DNA from: Sphingomonadaceae bacterium
Lineage (GTDB): Bacteria > Pseudomonadota > Alphaproteobacteria > Sphingomonadales > Sphingomonadaceae
DNA length: 45,481 nucleotides
Assembly (NCBI GenBank): GCA_029268145.1
Contig: JAJUHA010000015.1
Coordinates: forward strand, 1-45,481
Reading direction: 5' to 3'
Position 1 is the stretch's first letter, and each line of letters begins with the position of its first letter. The notes under the pieces are model-generated. The model was given only the letters and a program-made list of their open reading frames with translations. It did not search any database and was not told where the DNA came from. This document shows positions 1 to 8,850 of this stretch, one piece after another. Position numbers and translations under genes: made by a program.

Positions 1-2
1 GG

Positions 3-599
3 CTCGCCGCGCCCCTTGCCGGCGCCGGCCTCGGCCTTGCCCTCTCGCCTGCGCTCGGCCTTCCGCCGCCTGCCGCCGCGCTTGCCGGCGCCGGCCTCGG
101 CCTTGCCGCGCCGCCGCTTGCGATCCGCAACCGCATCATCCGCCGCCGCCAGCAGCTGGACCGGGGCTTCCCCGACGCGCTCGACCTTCTCGTCATCTGC
201 GTCGAATCCGGCCTCTCGGTCGATGCCGCGATCGCCCGGGTCGCGCGCGAGCTCGGCCGCGCCCACCCCGCGCTCGCCGCCGAGCTTCAGCTCGCCGCAG
301 TGGAACTGCGCATCCTGCCCGATCGCGCCGATGCCTTCGCCAGTCTCGAAGCCCGCACCGGGATTGCGGGCATCCGCGCCCTCGTCGCCCTCCTCCACCA
401 GACCGAGCGCTTCGGCACGCCGCTGGCCCAGGCGCTCAGGACGCTCGCTGCCGAGGCGCGCGCGGCGGCCCTTCTCCGGGTGGAGGAGCGGGCGGCCCGG
501 CTGCCCGCCGTGCTCACCGTGCCCATGATCCTCTTCATCCTGCCGCCGCTCTTCATCGTGCTGGTGGGCCCGGTGATCGCCCAGCTCCTCAGCCGCTGA
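3..599 (+). CDS. tadC: TadC-like Tad pilus inner-membrane protein, 3' part
   Basis: The gene runs in from the left edge, so its start is missing; the reading frame begins at base 3. The visible 198 residues hold the end of a hydrophobic segment, the cytoplasmic stretch RRRQQLDRGFPDALDLL, the ESGLSVDAAIARV motif typical of type II secretion F domains, and a last membrane segment near LPAVLTVPMILFILPPLF. TadB and TadC form the inner-membrane platform of the Tad (Flp) pilus machine. It converges with the TadG-like gene at 601 with almost no gap. The first hydrophobic segment holds an in-frame repeat (15-41 and 81-107). TadB is the main alternative; C-terminal position and motif order favour TadC. 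Confidence 0.85.
   Translation, partial: LAAPLAGAGLGLALSPALGLPPPAAALAGAGLGLAAPPLAIRNRIIRRRQQLDRGFPDALDLLVICVESGLSVDAAIARVARELGRAHPALAAELQLAAVELRILPDRADAFASLEARTGIAGIRALVALLHQTERFGTPLAQALRTLAAEARAAALLRVEERAARLPAVLTVPMILFILPPLFIVLVGPVIAQLLSR
15..107 (+). repeat. 27-base direct repeat inside tadC (15-41 and 81-107)
   Basis: Two identical 27-base copies begin with CTTGCCGGCGCC and lie 66 bases apart, that is 22 codons, so both encode the same peptide LAGAGLGLA in the same frame. The repeat lies in a hydrophobic, probably membrane-embedded stretch. It may be a small internal duplication or convergence of low-complexity GC-rich codons. Confidence 0.7.
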
Positions 600-600
600 C

Positions 601-1722
601 CTACTCCACCAGCGCGACCCGCTGGTCCCGGATTGTCCGCACCCCCACTCCGGCGCAGGCATGGCGCAGCCTTGTCACGCCGCTCACCTCCACCCGCCGG
701 GCGACCAGCTGGGTGCAGGACGCGCCATTTCCCGCCAGCTCGACCGTCTGGGCGGGAAGGAGGATGGCGCCGGTCAGATGCTGGCCGCTACCGGCGAGGA
801 GGCGGCTGGTGGTCCCGAGGCCGGTCGAGACGCCCATCAGCGCCACGCCCGCCAGGCTGCCGTGCGCCGGAGGCTGCAGCGCCACCTCGGCGCCCGGCGC
901 GAACAGCACCGGGTGCGGCCCGGTGAACAGGGTCGCGCCGTCGGTCTCCAGCCGGCCTCCCGCCTCCACCCGGAGCGGGCCGGCAAGCTGCCACACCAGC
1001 CCCTCGACGCGGAGCCGCCCGCCCGCCACCACGCGGACTCCGCCGCAGGCCGGCGGGGGCACGGCGCCGCTCCGGATCCGCAGGCTGGCCGAGACGGTGA
1101 GCGTGCCGGGCACGCAGGCCGTGACCGACGCCGCCGGGACGACATAGGGGTTGGCGAGCGGCAGGCGCGCCGCCGGCACCAGCGGCCCGGCCGCCAGGAC
1201 CTCGCAGCCGTCGGGGAGCAGGCGCCCGCTCCCCGTCTCGGTCACGCTGCCGCGGGCCGGGTCGAGCGCGAGAAGGCACGCCGGCGCCACGTCGATCACG
1301 GCGCCCACTGCCCGCGCCCGCACCTCGGTGCCCGCCACGCCGACCAGCCCGCCCAGCAGCACGTCGCGCGGCTGCGCGATCTCGACGGCGATCGCCATCG
1401 GGTCGCCGGCCCGGCTGCCCGAGCGCGGCGGCCGCTCGACGGTGATCGTCGCATCCGCGACCCCGAGATTGTCGCGCGCCAGCGCCAGCGCCAGCGGCTC
1501 GGCCGCCATCCGGCTCCGCAGCGCCCGCGCCCCGGCCTCGGCGGCAAGATCGGCCGTCTGCTGCAGGTCCTGCCTGGCGGCAAGGCCGCCCGCGGCGTGG
1601 AGGCCGAGCGCGACGAAGCCGAGGATGGCGGAAAGGGACAGGGCCGTGAACAGGGTGCTGACGCCGCGCTCGTCCGCGCCGAGCCGCGTCCAGAGGGAGC
1701 CGGGCATGGCCGCCGCGCTCAC
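601..1722 (-). CDS. TadG-like pilus assembly protein with beta-solenoid-like C-terminus
   Basis: A 373-residue protein whose start begins DERGVSTLFTALSLSAILGFVALGLHAAGG, a single membrane segment after a Tad-type leader. Unlike the two neighbouring TadE-like proteins it lacks the Glu at +5 after the Gly, as is usual for TadG. Residues about 35-140 fit the Tad/TadG region. From about residue 150 the chain becomes short repeating Gly/Val/Leu strands (GGRLRVEGLVW, GGRLETDGATL), suggesting a secreted beta-solenoid; that is inference. The GTG start overlaps the upstream stop in a GTGA; an ATG at 1707 is the alternative. Confidence 0.75.
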   Translation of the reverse strand: MSAAAMPGSLWTRLGADERGVSTLFTALSLSAILGFVALGLHAAGGLAARQDLQQTADLAAEAGARALRSRMAAEPLALALARDNLGVADATITVERPPRSGSRAGDPMAIAVEIAQPRDVLLGGLVGVAGTEVRARAVGAVIDVAPACLLALDPARGSVTETGSGRLLPDGCEVLAAGPLVPAARLPLANPYVVPAASVTACVPGTLTVSASLRIRSGAVPPPACGGVRVVAGGRLRVEGLVWQLAGPLRVEAGGRLETDGATLFTGPHPVLFAPGAEVALQPPAHGSLAGVALMGVSTGLGTTSRLLAGSGQHLTGAILLPAQTVELAGNGASCTQLVARRVEVSGVTRLRHACAGVGVRTIRDQRVALVE

Positions 1723-2135
1723 GCGCCCTGCCGGATGCAGGCGGTGGCGTGCAGCGCCGGAAGCGCCGGCCCGAGCCCGGGAACCAGCGACGGGTAGGGC
1801 AGGCCGACCCGGATCTCGGTCCCGCAGGCCGCCGGGCGCGTCACCAGCGCCGTCTCGCCCACGCGCGCGGTCACGGCCAGCCGCTCGAGCCGGGCCGTCA
1901 CGTCGCGGGCAAGCCCGTGCGGCGTCGCGCAGGCGCCACCCCCCAGCTCGGCGCAGCGGGCGGCCCCGCCGACGGCATGCGCGAGCGCAGCGGAGAACCA
2001 GATGTAGCGGCCGGTCTCGAGGCTGCCGAACAGCAGCGCCAGCAGCAGCGGCGCAACCAGCGCGAACTCGACGGCGGTTGCCCCCCGCTCATCCTCCGCC
2101 AGCCGCCCGCGCCCCCGGCGCCCCGACTCCGCCAT
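1719..2135 (-). CDS. TadE-like minor pilin
   Basis: A 138-residue protein with a short basic leader, the sequence DERG-ATAVEFAL followed by a membrane helix, and an extracellular C-terminal part with a few Cys. Gly followed by five residues ending in Glu is the class III prepilin cleavage pattern used for TadE, TadF and Flp pilins. It would be cleaved by the TadV peptidase and placed in the inner membrane or pilus base. A GTG at 2165, four bases after the upstream stop, is an alternative start; I prefer the ATG because the leader length is more usual and a purine-rich GGCAGGG lies ahead of it. Confidence 0.8.
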   Translation of the reverse strand: MAESGRRGRGRLAEDERGATAVEFALVAPLLLALLFGSLETGRYIWFSAALAHAVGGAARCAELGGGACATPHGLARDVTARLERLAVTARVGETALVTRPAACGTEIRVGLPYPSLVPGLGPALPALHATACIRQGA

Positions 2136-2169
2136 TGCGCCCAGCCCTGCCGCCAGGTCCCGCACCCGC

Positions 2170-2769
2170 TCAGTCCAGCCGGACCAGGCTGCGCGCCGAG
2201 ACGCTGGGCGACAGAAGCGCCGAGGGCCAGTCGACCAGCCGGTCGACCGGTGCCGTCATCGCGATCTCGGCGAAGGCCGCGGGCAGGCTCCCGTCGGGAC
2301 AGCGGGGGCCTGCCACCTCGCGGATCCCCTGGTCGCCCGGGCAGCCGCGGAACAGCCGGAGGCTGGCGGAGACATCGTCGGGAAGGTCGACGAGCGAGCG
2401 GAGCGAAAGGCGCGGCAGGGGGGGAAGCCCCGATCCGACGTTCCATCCGCCGTTGAGCCCGATGGCGGCGGACCCGCCCGGCTGGAACCCCACCCGAAGC
2501 GGGGGGAGGATCTCGCCCGTCACCCGCACCACCGCCTTGCCGGCGCTGTCGACCAGCGCCTCCACCTGCCGCGCCCGCGCCGCCGTGACGGCAAGGTCGG
2601 CAGCGCCCAGGAGCAGCGCGGCGAACAGGGGCAGCGTCAGCGCCAGCTCGAGCGCGGCCACTCCGCGCTCGTCCGCCCTTATCCCGGCCCCCGGCAGGCG
2701 CCCGACACGCCAGCGGCGTCCCTCACGGGAGCCACATGCGCGGAGTGCCAGGGGCCGCCTCTCCTGCAT
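2170..2769 (-). CDS. TadE/TadF-like pilin-like protein
   Basis: A 199-residue protein beginning MQERRPLALR, with the prepilin pattern DERG-VAALELAL followed by a hydrophobic helix and about 140 residues of presumed periplasmic domain. It is the first gene of a three-gene minus-strand set whose members each carry a DERG leader motif, so all three probably feed the Tad prepilin-processing pathway. The start at 2769 is chosen because AAGGAAGG lies about 14 bases upstream; the open frame continues to 2874, but that extension is not protein-like. TadE and TadF cannot be told apart by eye. Confidence 0.75.
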   Translation of the reverse strand: MQERRPLALRACGSREGRRWRVGRLPGAGIRADERGVAALELALTLPLFAALLLGAADLAVTAARARQVEALVDSAGKAVVRVTGEILPPLRVGFQPGGSAAIGLNGGWNVGSGLPPLPRLSLRSLVDLPDDVSASLRLFRGCPGDQGIREVAGPRCPDGSLPAAFAEIAMTAPVDRLVDWPSALLSPSVSARSLVRLD

Positions 2770-2910
2770 TGCCGGGGTTCTGCCTTCCTTTGTGCCAGTA
2801 ACGGAGTCCGCGAACCGGCCTTGCGTGCACCTCCCGGCTATGGTGACGGGAAAAGAGGGTAAACCGCCGGTCACCTACCGGGCGGAAGCCCTCCCACGAC
2901 AGGTGCGGGC
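2770..2910. promoter_or_regulatory. Divergent intergenic region, pilin-like gene / putA
   Basis: About 140 bases separate the pilin-like gene on the minus strand and putA on the plus strand, so promoters for both should lie here. I do not see a convincing -35/-10 pair. putA is preceded by GACAGGTGCGGGC, a weak ribosome-binding site. Confidence 0.4.
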
Positions 2911-5900
2911 ATGACCGAGACAGACATCCGCGACCGCCTCGCCCGGCTCCATCGCGCCGCCGATGCCGAGGTCCTCGCCCCCCTGCTGGCGGCCGCCGAG
3001 ACCGATCCGCCGACGCGCGAGCGCATCCTCCTGCGCGCGGCCGGCCTCCTCGCCGACATCCGCGCCGGCGAGCAGGAGGGCTGGGTCAACCGCTTCCTCC
3101 ACCAGTATCGCCTCAACACCGACGAGGGCCGGGCGCTGCTCTCGCTCGCCGAGGCCTTCCTGCGCGTGCCCGACGCCGAGACCGCCGACGCGCTCGTCCG
3201 CGACAAGATCGGCGCCGCCGACTGGGACGCCGGCGCCAGTTCCTCGCTCCTCGTCAGCTCGGCGACCTGGGGCCTCGTCGTCTCCCGCGCCCTCCTCTCC
3301 GGCGAGGGCGGCACGCTCCGCCGCCTGGTCCAGCGCGTCGGCGAGCCCTTCGTCCGCACCGCGGTCGGCGCCGCCATGCGCCTCATGGCCGATCTCTTCG
3401 TCATGGGCCGCACCATCGGCGAGGCGCTCGAGCGGGCCGACCGGCGCGACTATCGCGATTTCACAGCGAGCTTCGACATGCTCGGCGAGGCGGCCCGCAC
3501 CGAGGCGGATGCCGAGCGCTACTTCGCCGCCTATGCCGAGGCCGTCGCCGCCGTCGGCCGGCACGCCAACCGCCGCGGCCACAGCGTCTCGGTCAAGCTC
3601 TCCGCCCTCCACCCGCGCTACGAGACCGCCCAGGCCGGGCGCGCCCTCCCCGCCATCGTCGAGCGCCTGCGCGCCCTCGCCACCGCCGCTGCGGGTGCCG
3701 GCGTGCCGCTCACCATCGACGCCGAGGAGCAGGACCGCCTCCTCCTCTCGCTCGCCATCGTCGAGCAGCTCGCCCGCACGCCGGCGCTCGCGGGCTGGGA
3801 CGGGCTCGGCCTCGCCATCCAGGCCTATGGCAAGCGCGCCCGTCCGCTGGTCGACTGGGCGCAGGAGCTCGCCGCATCGACCGGCCGCCGCCTTGCCGTC
3901 CGCCTCGTCAAGGGCGCCTACTGGGACACGGAAGTGAAGCGCGCCCAGGAAGCGGGCGTCTCCGGCTACCCCGTCTTCACCCGCAAGGCCGCAACCGACG
4001 TCTCCTACCTCGCCTGCGCCCGGGCGCTGCTCGAGGCCCCCAACCTCGTCCCCGCCTTCGCCAGCCACAATGCGCTGACGGTTGCCACCATCGCCGAATG
4101 GGCCGGGGCGCGGCGCGACTTCGAGTTCCAGCGCCTCCACGGCATGGGCGCCGGCCTCTACGAGCGCATGGTCCGCGAGGAGGGCTACCAGTGCCGCCTC
4201 TACGCCCCGGTCGGCGGCCACCGCGACCTCCTTGCCTATCTCGTCCGCCGGCTGCTCGAGAATGGCGCCAACAGCTCCTTCGTCCACCAGCTCGCCGACC
4301 GCAGCATCCCCGAGGCCGAGCTCCTTGCCGATCCGGTGGCGAAGCTCCGCTCCGGCGGCGCCACCAGCCCCGCCATCCCGCTTCCCTCCGACCTCTTCGC
4401 CCCCGAGCGGCGCAACTCCGAAGGGCTGGACCTTGCCGACCCTGCCACGCTTGCGGCCACCGTCGCCGCCGTCGGCGAGGCGCTCGCCACCCCCTTCCGC
4501 GCCGCCCCGCGCGTCTCCGGCCGCGCCCGTGAAGAGGGCAGGGCCCGGCCGGTCGTCGCCCCCTTCGATCCCGCCCGGCGGGTGGGCGAAGTGGTCGAGG
4601 CGAGCGCCGCCGACGTCGCCGAGGCCTGCGCCGCCGCCGCCGCGGCCCAGCCCGCCTGGGATGCCACGCCGGTCGAAACGCGTGCCGCCGCGCTCGAGCG
4701 CCTCGCCGACGCGCTCGAGGCGGATCGCCCCGCGCTCCTCGCCCTGCTCCAGGCCGAGGCCGGCAAGACGCTCCCCGACGCGCTCGCCGAAGTGCGCGAG
4801 GCGGTCGACTTCTGCCGCTACTATGCGGCGCGGGCACGGGCGCTGTTCCGCCCGGAGACGCTGCCCGGCCCGACCGGCGAGGCCAATGTCCTGCGCCTGC
4901 ACGGCCGCGGCCTGTTCGCCACCATCGCGCCCTGGAACTTCCCGCTCGCCATCTTCCTCGGCCAGACGGTCGCGGCCCTCGTCGCCGGCAATGCCGTCGT
5001 CGCCAAGCCGGCCCCGCAGACCCCGCTGGTTGCCGCCCGCGCCGTCGCCCACGCCCACGCCGCCGGGATCCCGCCCGAGCTGCTCCACCTGCTGCCCGGC
5101 GGCGGCGACATTGGCGCCGCCCTCGTCGCCGACCGGCGGGTCGCGGGCGTCGCCTTCACCGGCTCGACCGCGACCGCCCGCGCCATCGCCCGCGCGCTGC
5201 TTGCCGACGAGGGTCGCCCGCTCGTGCCCCTCATCGCCGAGACCGGCGGCCTCAACGCCATGATCGTCGATTCGACCGCGCTTCCCGAACAGGTCGTCGC
5301 CGATGTCGTCACTTCGGCCTTCCGCTCGGCCGGCCAGCGCTGCTCGGCGCTCCGCCTCCTCATCCTCCAGGAGGATGTGGCGGAGCCCATCCTCGCCATG
5401 CTGAAGGGCGCGATGGATGCCCTCGTCGTCGGCGATCCCCTCGACCCGGCGACCGATGTCGGCCCGGTCATCGACGCCGCCGCGCAGGCGAAGCTCCTGG
5501 CCCGCCTCGAGGCGATGGGCGACTCCGTCCTCCACCGCCTCCCCGTGCCCGGGGCGGGCCATTTCGTCCCGCCCGCGCTCATCCGCCTGCCCGCGGTCGA
5601 GGCGCTCGATGCCGAATGGTTCGGCCCGCTCCTCCATGTCACGAGCTGGGACGGCCGCGACCTCGCCGGCCTCGTCGGGCGCATCAACGCCTCCGGCTAC
5701 GGGCTCACCATGGGCCTCCACAGCCGGATTGCCGCGACCGCCGCCGAAGTCGAGCGGACCGCCCGGGTCGGCAACCTCTACGTCAACCGCTCGATGATCG
5801 GCGCGGTCGTCGGCGCGCAGCCCTTCGGCGGCGAGGGGCTCTCCGGCACCGGCCCCAAGGCCGGCGGCCCCCACTATCTCCACCGCTTCGCCACCGAGCG

Positions 5901-5979
5901 GGTCACGTCCGCCGACACCACCTCGGCCGGCGGCAACGCCAGCCTGCTCTCGATCGCGGATCCGCCCGCAGCCGCTTGA
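2911..5979 (+). CDS. putA: Bifunctional proline dehydrogenase / P5C dehydrogenase
   Basis: Oxidises proline to glutamate in two FAD- and NAD-dependent steps, at the inner membrane face. Residues about 130-440 form the proline dehydrogenase barrel, with SVKLSALHPRYE, the RLVKGAYWD motif near residue 331 and an SSFVHQLADR stretch. Residues about 500-990 form the aldehyde dehydrogenase domain, with APWNFPLAI near 673, catalytic Glu777 (AETGG) and catalytic Cys811 (AGQRCSA). At 1022 residues it is a short PutA: the N-terminal ribbon-helix-helix DNA-binding domain of the enteric enzyme is absent, so it should not repress its own gene. proC lies at the far end of the window. Confidence 0.97.
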   Translation: MTETDIRDRLARLHRAADAEVLAPLLAAAETDPPTRERILLRAAGLLADIRAGEQEGWVNRFLHQYRLNTDEGRALLSLAEAFLRVPDAETADALVRDKIGAADWDAGASSSLLVSSATWGLVVSRALLSGEGGTLRRLVQRVGEPFVRTAVGAAMRLMADLFVMGRTIGEALERADRRDYRDFTASFDMLGEAARTEADAERYFAAYAEAVAAVGRHANRRGHSVSVKLSALHPRYETAQAGRALPAIVERLRALATAAAGAGVPLTIDAEEQDRLLLSLAIVEQLARTPALAGWDGLGLAIQAYGKRARPLVDWAQELAASTGRRLAVRLVKGAYWDTEVKRAQEAGVSGYPVFTRKAATDVSYLACARALLEAPNLVPAFASHNALTVATIAEWAGARRDFEFQRLHGMGAGLYERMVREEGYQCRLYAPVGGHRDLLAYLVRRLLENGANSSFVHQLADRSIPEAELLADPVAKLRSGGATSPAIPLPSDLFAPERRNSEGLDLADPATLAATVAAVGEALATPFRAAPRVSGRAREEGRARPVVAPFDPARRVGEVVEASAADVAEACAAAAAAQPAWDATPVETRAAALERLADALEADRPALLALLQAEAGKTLPDALAEVREAVDFCRYYAARARALFRPETLPGPTGEANVLRLHGRGLFATIAPWNFPLAIFLGQTVAALVAGNAVVAKPAPQTPLVAARAVAHAHAAGIPPELLHLLPGGGDIGAALVADRRVAGVAFTGSTATARAIARALLADEGRPLVPLIAETGGLNAMIVDSTALPEQVVADVVTSAFRSAGQRCSALRLLILQEDVAEPILAMLKGAMDALVVGDPLDPATDVGPVIDAAAQAKLLARLEAMGDSVLHRLPVPGAGHFVPPALIRLPAVEALDAEWFGPLLHVTSWDGRDLAGLVGRINASGYGLTMGLHSRIAATAAEVERTARVGNLYVNRSMIGAVVGAQPFGGEGLSGTGPKAGGPHYLHRFATERVTSADTTSAGGNASLLSIADPPAAA

Positions 5980-6035
5980 GGCGCGGCGCCCGCTCGGCTA
6001 GGTTTCCGCCATCCGGGGCGTCGGACCCCACCTCC

Positions 6036-6060
6036 GGGCCGCGCGCGAGGGGCGCGGCCC
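6036..6060 (+). terminator. GC-rich hairpin after putA
   Basis: A perfect 9-bp stem (GGGCCGCGC / GCGCGGCCC) with a 7-base loop lies 57 bases after the putA stop and 59 bases before wecB. No T-run follows, so it is at most a weak terminator or attenuating hairpin. The rest of 5980-6118 shows nothing recognisable. Confidence 0.35.
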
Positions 6061-6118
6061 CAGCCGGGGATGCCGACCGCGTGCTCGTCCAGTCCGATCC
6101 AGGCCAGCGGGTCCGCCG

Positions 6119-7345
6119 ATGCGGGTGCTGACGGTCTTCGGCACGCGGCCGGAGGCGGTGAAGCTCGCCCCGGTCGCGGCCGCGCTCGCGGCTGCCCCCG
6201 GCATCACCTCCATCCTCTGCGCGACCGGCCAGCACCGCGCCATGCTCGACCAGGTGATGGCGATCTTCGGCCTCGTGCCCCGGCACGACCTTGCCGTCAT
6301 GCGCCACGACCAGGGCCTGTCCGACGTGACGGCCGCCGTGATCGCCGGCGTGGCCGCGGTCATCGCGAAGGAACGGCCCCACTGGGTCATCGTCCAGGGC
6401 GACACCACGACGACGCTCGCCGCCGCGCTCGCCGCCTTCCACGCCGGCGTGCCGGTCGCCCATGTCGAGGCGGGGCTGCGCACCGGCGATGTCGGCGCGC
6501 CCTTCCCGGAGGAAATGCAACGCCGCCTCGTCACCCGCCTCGCCACGCTCCATTTTCCGCCGACGGCAGCGGCTGCCGCCAATCTCCGCGCCGAGGGCGT
6601 GGCCGAGGCGGCGATGCGCGTCACTGGCAACACCGTCATCGACGCGCTCCATGCGCTGCGCGCCCGGCTCGATTCCGACCCGGCGCTTGCCCGCGCGCTC
6701 GACGCCCGCTTCGCCCCGCTCGCCACCGGCCGGCGGCTCGTCCTCGCCACCGCCCACCGCCGCGAGGGGCTGCGCGGCGGCCTCCGGCGGACCTGCGCCG
6801 CGCTGCGCCTGGCGGCCGGTCGCGGCGATGTCGAGATCGTCCTGCCGGTCCACCCCAACCCCGCGGTCCGCGCGACGGTGCGGGACATGCTCGCCGGCGT
6901 GCCCCATGTCCATCTGCTCGAGCCGCTCGATCCGCTCGCCTTCCTCCACCTGCTGCGCCGCGCCCATCTCGTCGTCACCGATTCCGGCGGCGTGGTCGAG
7001 GAGGCCGCCGCACTCGGCCGCCCGGTCCTCATCACCCGCGAGACGACCGAGCGCCGCGAAGCGGTCGCAGCCGGCGGCGCCCGCCTCGTCGGCACGGCGA
7101 CCGGGGCGATCCTCGCCGCCATCGAGACCCTTCTCGAGGATGGCGCGGCCTGGGCGGCGATGGTCCGCGCGCCCAACCCCTTCGGCGATGGCCGTGCCGC
7201 AGCGCGCATCGTCGCGCGGCTGCGCGCGGGTGCCGCCGCGCCGGCCGTGGCGGACCTTTCGCTCGCCACCCGCCCGGCCCGCCGGCGCCGCACCGCAGGC
7301 GCGCCGGCCCGTGCCGTGCGGGCCACCAGCCGCCAGGGGGCCTGA
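6119..7345 (+). CDS. wecB: UDP-N-acetylglucosamine 2-epimerase (non-hydrolysing)
   Basis: Interconverts UDP-GlcNAc and UDP-ManNAc in the cytoplasm. Family motifs follow in order: VFGTRPEAVKLAPV at residues 5-18, ATGQHRAML, VQGDTTTTLAAAL, HVEAGLRTGD near residue 115, PFPEEMQRR, TGNTVIDAL, ATAHRREG and a late SGGVVEEAA nucleotide-binding segment. The length of 408 residues is slightly above the usual 370-390 because of an Arg/Ala-rich tail from about residue 378. It heads the plus-strand sugar cluster; the WecG/TagA-type transferase at 10600 is a plausible user of its product. No UDP-ManNAc dehydrogenase (wecC) is visible nearby. Confidence 0.95.
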   Translation: MRVLTVFGTRPEAVKLAPVAAALAAAPGITSILCATGQHRAMLDQVMAIFGLVPRHDLAVMRHDQGLSDVTAAVIAGVAAVIAKERPHWVIVQGDTTTTLAAALAAFHAGVPVAHVEAGLRTGDVGAPFPEEMQRRLVTRLATLHFPPTAAAAANLRAEGVAEAAMRVTGNTVIDALHALRARLDSDPALARALDARFAPLATGRRLVLATAHRREGLRGGLRRTCAALRLAAGRGDVEIVLPVHPNPAVRATVRDMLAGVPHVHLLEPLDPLAFLHLLRRAHLVVTDSGGVVEEAAALGRPVLITRETTERREAVAAGGARLVGTATGAILAAIETLLEDGAAWAAMVRAPNPFGDGRAAARIVARLRAGAAAPAVADLSLATRPARRRRTAGAPARAVRATSRQGA

Positions 7346-7410
7346 GCCGGCCGCGTTGCCATCCCCGGCCCGTGCCGTTAAGGGCACGCCGCACGGGCGG
7401 AGACCTTGGG

Positions 7411-8841
7411 GTGACAGCAACGGAAATCTGGCCGGTCCTCCTGTCCGGCGGCTCGGGCACCCGGCTGTGGCCCCTGTCCCGCGCCGACATGCCCAAGCAG
7501 CTCCAGGCCATCGCCCATGAGGAGACGATGCTCCAGGCAACGGCGCTCAGGGTGCGCGCGCCCGCCGGGGGCCTCACCTTCGCTTCGCCCCTCGTCGTCT
7601 GCGGCGAAGCGCACCGTTTCCTCGTCGGTGAGCAGCTTCTGCACGTGGGCGTCGGCCCCTCGGCCGTCATCCTCGAGCCGCAGGGCCGCAACACGGCCCC
7701 GGCAATCGCGCTCGCGGCGCATCATCTCGCCCGCAGCGGCCACCCTTCGGCGCTGATGCTGGTCATGCCGTCCGACCATCTCATCGCCGATGTCGCTGCG
7801 TTCCACGCCGCGATCGCGGCGGCCGTGCCGTCCGCCATCGCCGGCCGCCTCGTCACCTTCGGCGTCCGCCCGACCGAGCCGGCCACCGGCTATGGCTACC
7901 TCCGCCCCGGCGGCGGGGATGCCCCGGTCCTGCCGGTTGCCCGCTTCATCGAGAAGCCCGACGCCGAGGCCGCCACCCGCCTGGTGGCCGAGGGGTGCCT
8001 GTGGAACGCGGGCATCTTCCTGTTCCGCGCCGATGCCCTGCTTGCCGCGCTCGCCGCCCACGCTCCCGACGTCGCGGCGGCGGCTGCCGCGGCGATGGCC
8101 GAAAGCAGGATCGACGGCCTCTTCGTCATGCCCGATGCCGAGGCCTTCGTGGCAGCGCCCTCCATCAGCATCGACTATGCGGTGATGGAGCGCAGCCGCG
8201 AGGTCGCCGTGGTGCCGGTCGACATGGGCTGGTCCGACGTCGGCTCGTGGGACGCGCTCTGGCGCGTCGCCGCGCCCGACGCCGAGGGCAATGTGCTGCG
8301 CGGCGAAGGTGCGCTGATCGCCTGCCGGGACAGCCTGGTGCGCAACCAGGGCGGGCCCTTCGTCGCGGCGCTCGGTCTTTCCGACATGGTGGTCGTCGCG
8401 ACGGCGGATGCCGTCCTCATCGCGCCGCGGTCACGGGCGGAGGAGATCCGCCAGGTGGTGGATGCGATCGAGGCGCGCGGCCTCGATCTCGCCCGGACCA
8501 GCCACGAGGTCCGCCGCCCCTGGGGCAGCTTCCGCGTGCTCGGCCATGGCGAGGGCTGGCAGGTGAAGCGGATTGCCGTCCGCCCCGGCGCGCGCATCTC
8601 GCTCCAGCGTCATGCCCACCGCGCCGAGACCTGGGTGGTGGCGTCGGGCGAGGCCGTCGTCACCGTCGGCAACGAGGTGCGCCGCCTCGCCCGCGGCGAG
8701 GCCGCGCATGTCCCGGTGGGTGCCATCCACCGGCTCGAGAACCCTGGCCCGGAGCCGCTCGAGATCGTCGAGGTGCAGCAGGGCGCCATCCTCGACGAGG
8801 CCGACATCGAGCGCCTCGCCGACCTCTACGGCCGCGCCTGA
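7411..8841 (+). CDS. manC: Mannose-1-P guanylyltransferase / mannose-6-P isomerase
   Basis: Makes GDP-mannose from mannose-1-phosphate and GTP; the C-terminal cupin should also interconvert fructose-6-P and mannose-6-P. The pyrophosphorylase signature GGSGTRLWPLSR is at residues 13-24 and FIEKP at 179-183. The type II phosphomannose isomerase domain fills about residues 365-476, with RPWGSFRVL, LQRHAHRAETWVV and VPVGAIHRLEN. I chose the GTG at 7411, with GGCGGAGA about 10 bases upstream, giving 476 residues, the normal family size; the frame stays open further upstream but is not protein-like. GDP-mannose would feed gmd and fcl. No phosphomannomutase lies in the window. Confidence 0.95.
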   Translation: MTATEIWPVLLSGGSGTRLWPLSRADMPKQLQAIAHEETMLQATALRVRAPAGGLTFASPLVVCGEAHRFLVGEQLLHVGVGPSAVILEPQGRNTAPAIALAAHHLARSGHPSALMLVMPSDHLIADVAAFHAAIAAAVPSAIAGRLVTFGVRPTEPATGYGYLRPGGGDAPVLPVARFIEKPDAEAATRLVAEGCLWNAGIFLFRADALLAALAAHAPDVAAAAAAAMAESRIDGLFVMPDAEAFVAAPSISIDYAVMERSREVAVVPVDMGWSDVGSWDALWRVAAPDAEGNVLRGEGALIACRDSLVRNQGGPFVAALGLSDMVVVATADAVLIAPRSRAEEIRQVVDAIEARGLDLARTSHEVRRPWGSFRVLGHGEGWQVKRIAVRPGARISLQRHAHRAETWVVASGEAVVTVGNEVRRLARGEAAHVPVGAIHRLENPGPEPLEIVEVQQGAILDEADIERLADLYGRA

Positions 8842-8850
8842 CCCCCACCG

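Noticed and set aside
2875..5883. 1002-residue open frame on the minus strand opposite putA
   Set aside because: It is a mirror of the GC-biased third positions of putA; its Gly/Glu/Asp-rich text has no domain pattern, while putA has all family motifs.
7371..7388. 6-bp hairpin between wecB and manC as a terminator
   Set aside because: The stem is short, no T-run follows, and the downstream gene follows closely, so it is likely chance.
6070..7410. In-frame upstream extension of manC through wecB
   Set aside because: The extension is out of frame with the obvious wecB and is not protein-like; the GTG at 7411 with its ribosome-binding site gives the usual length.
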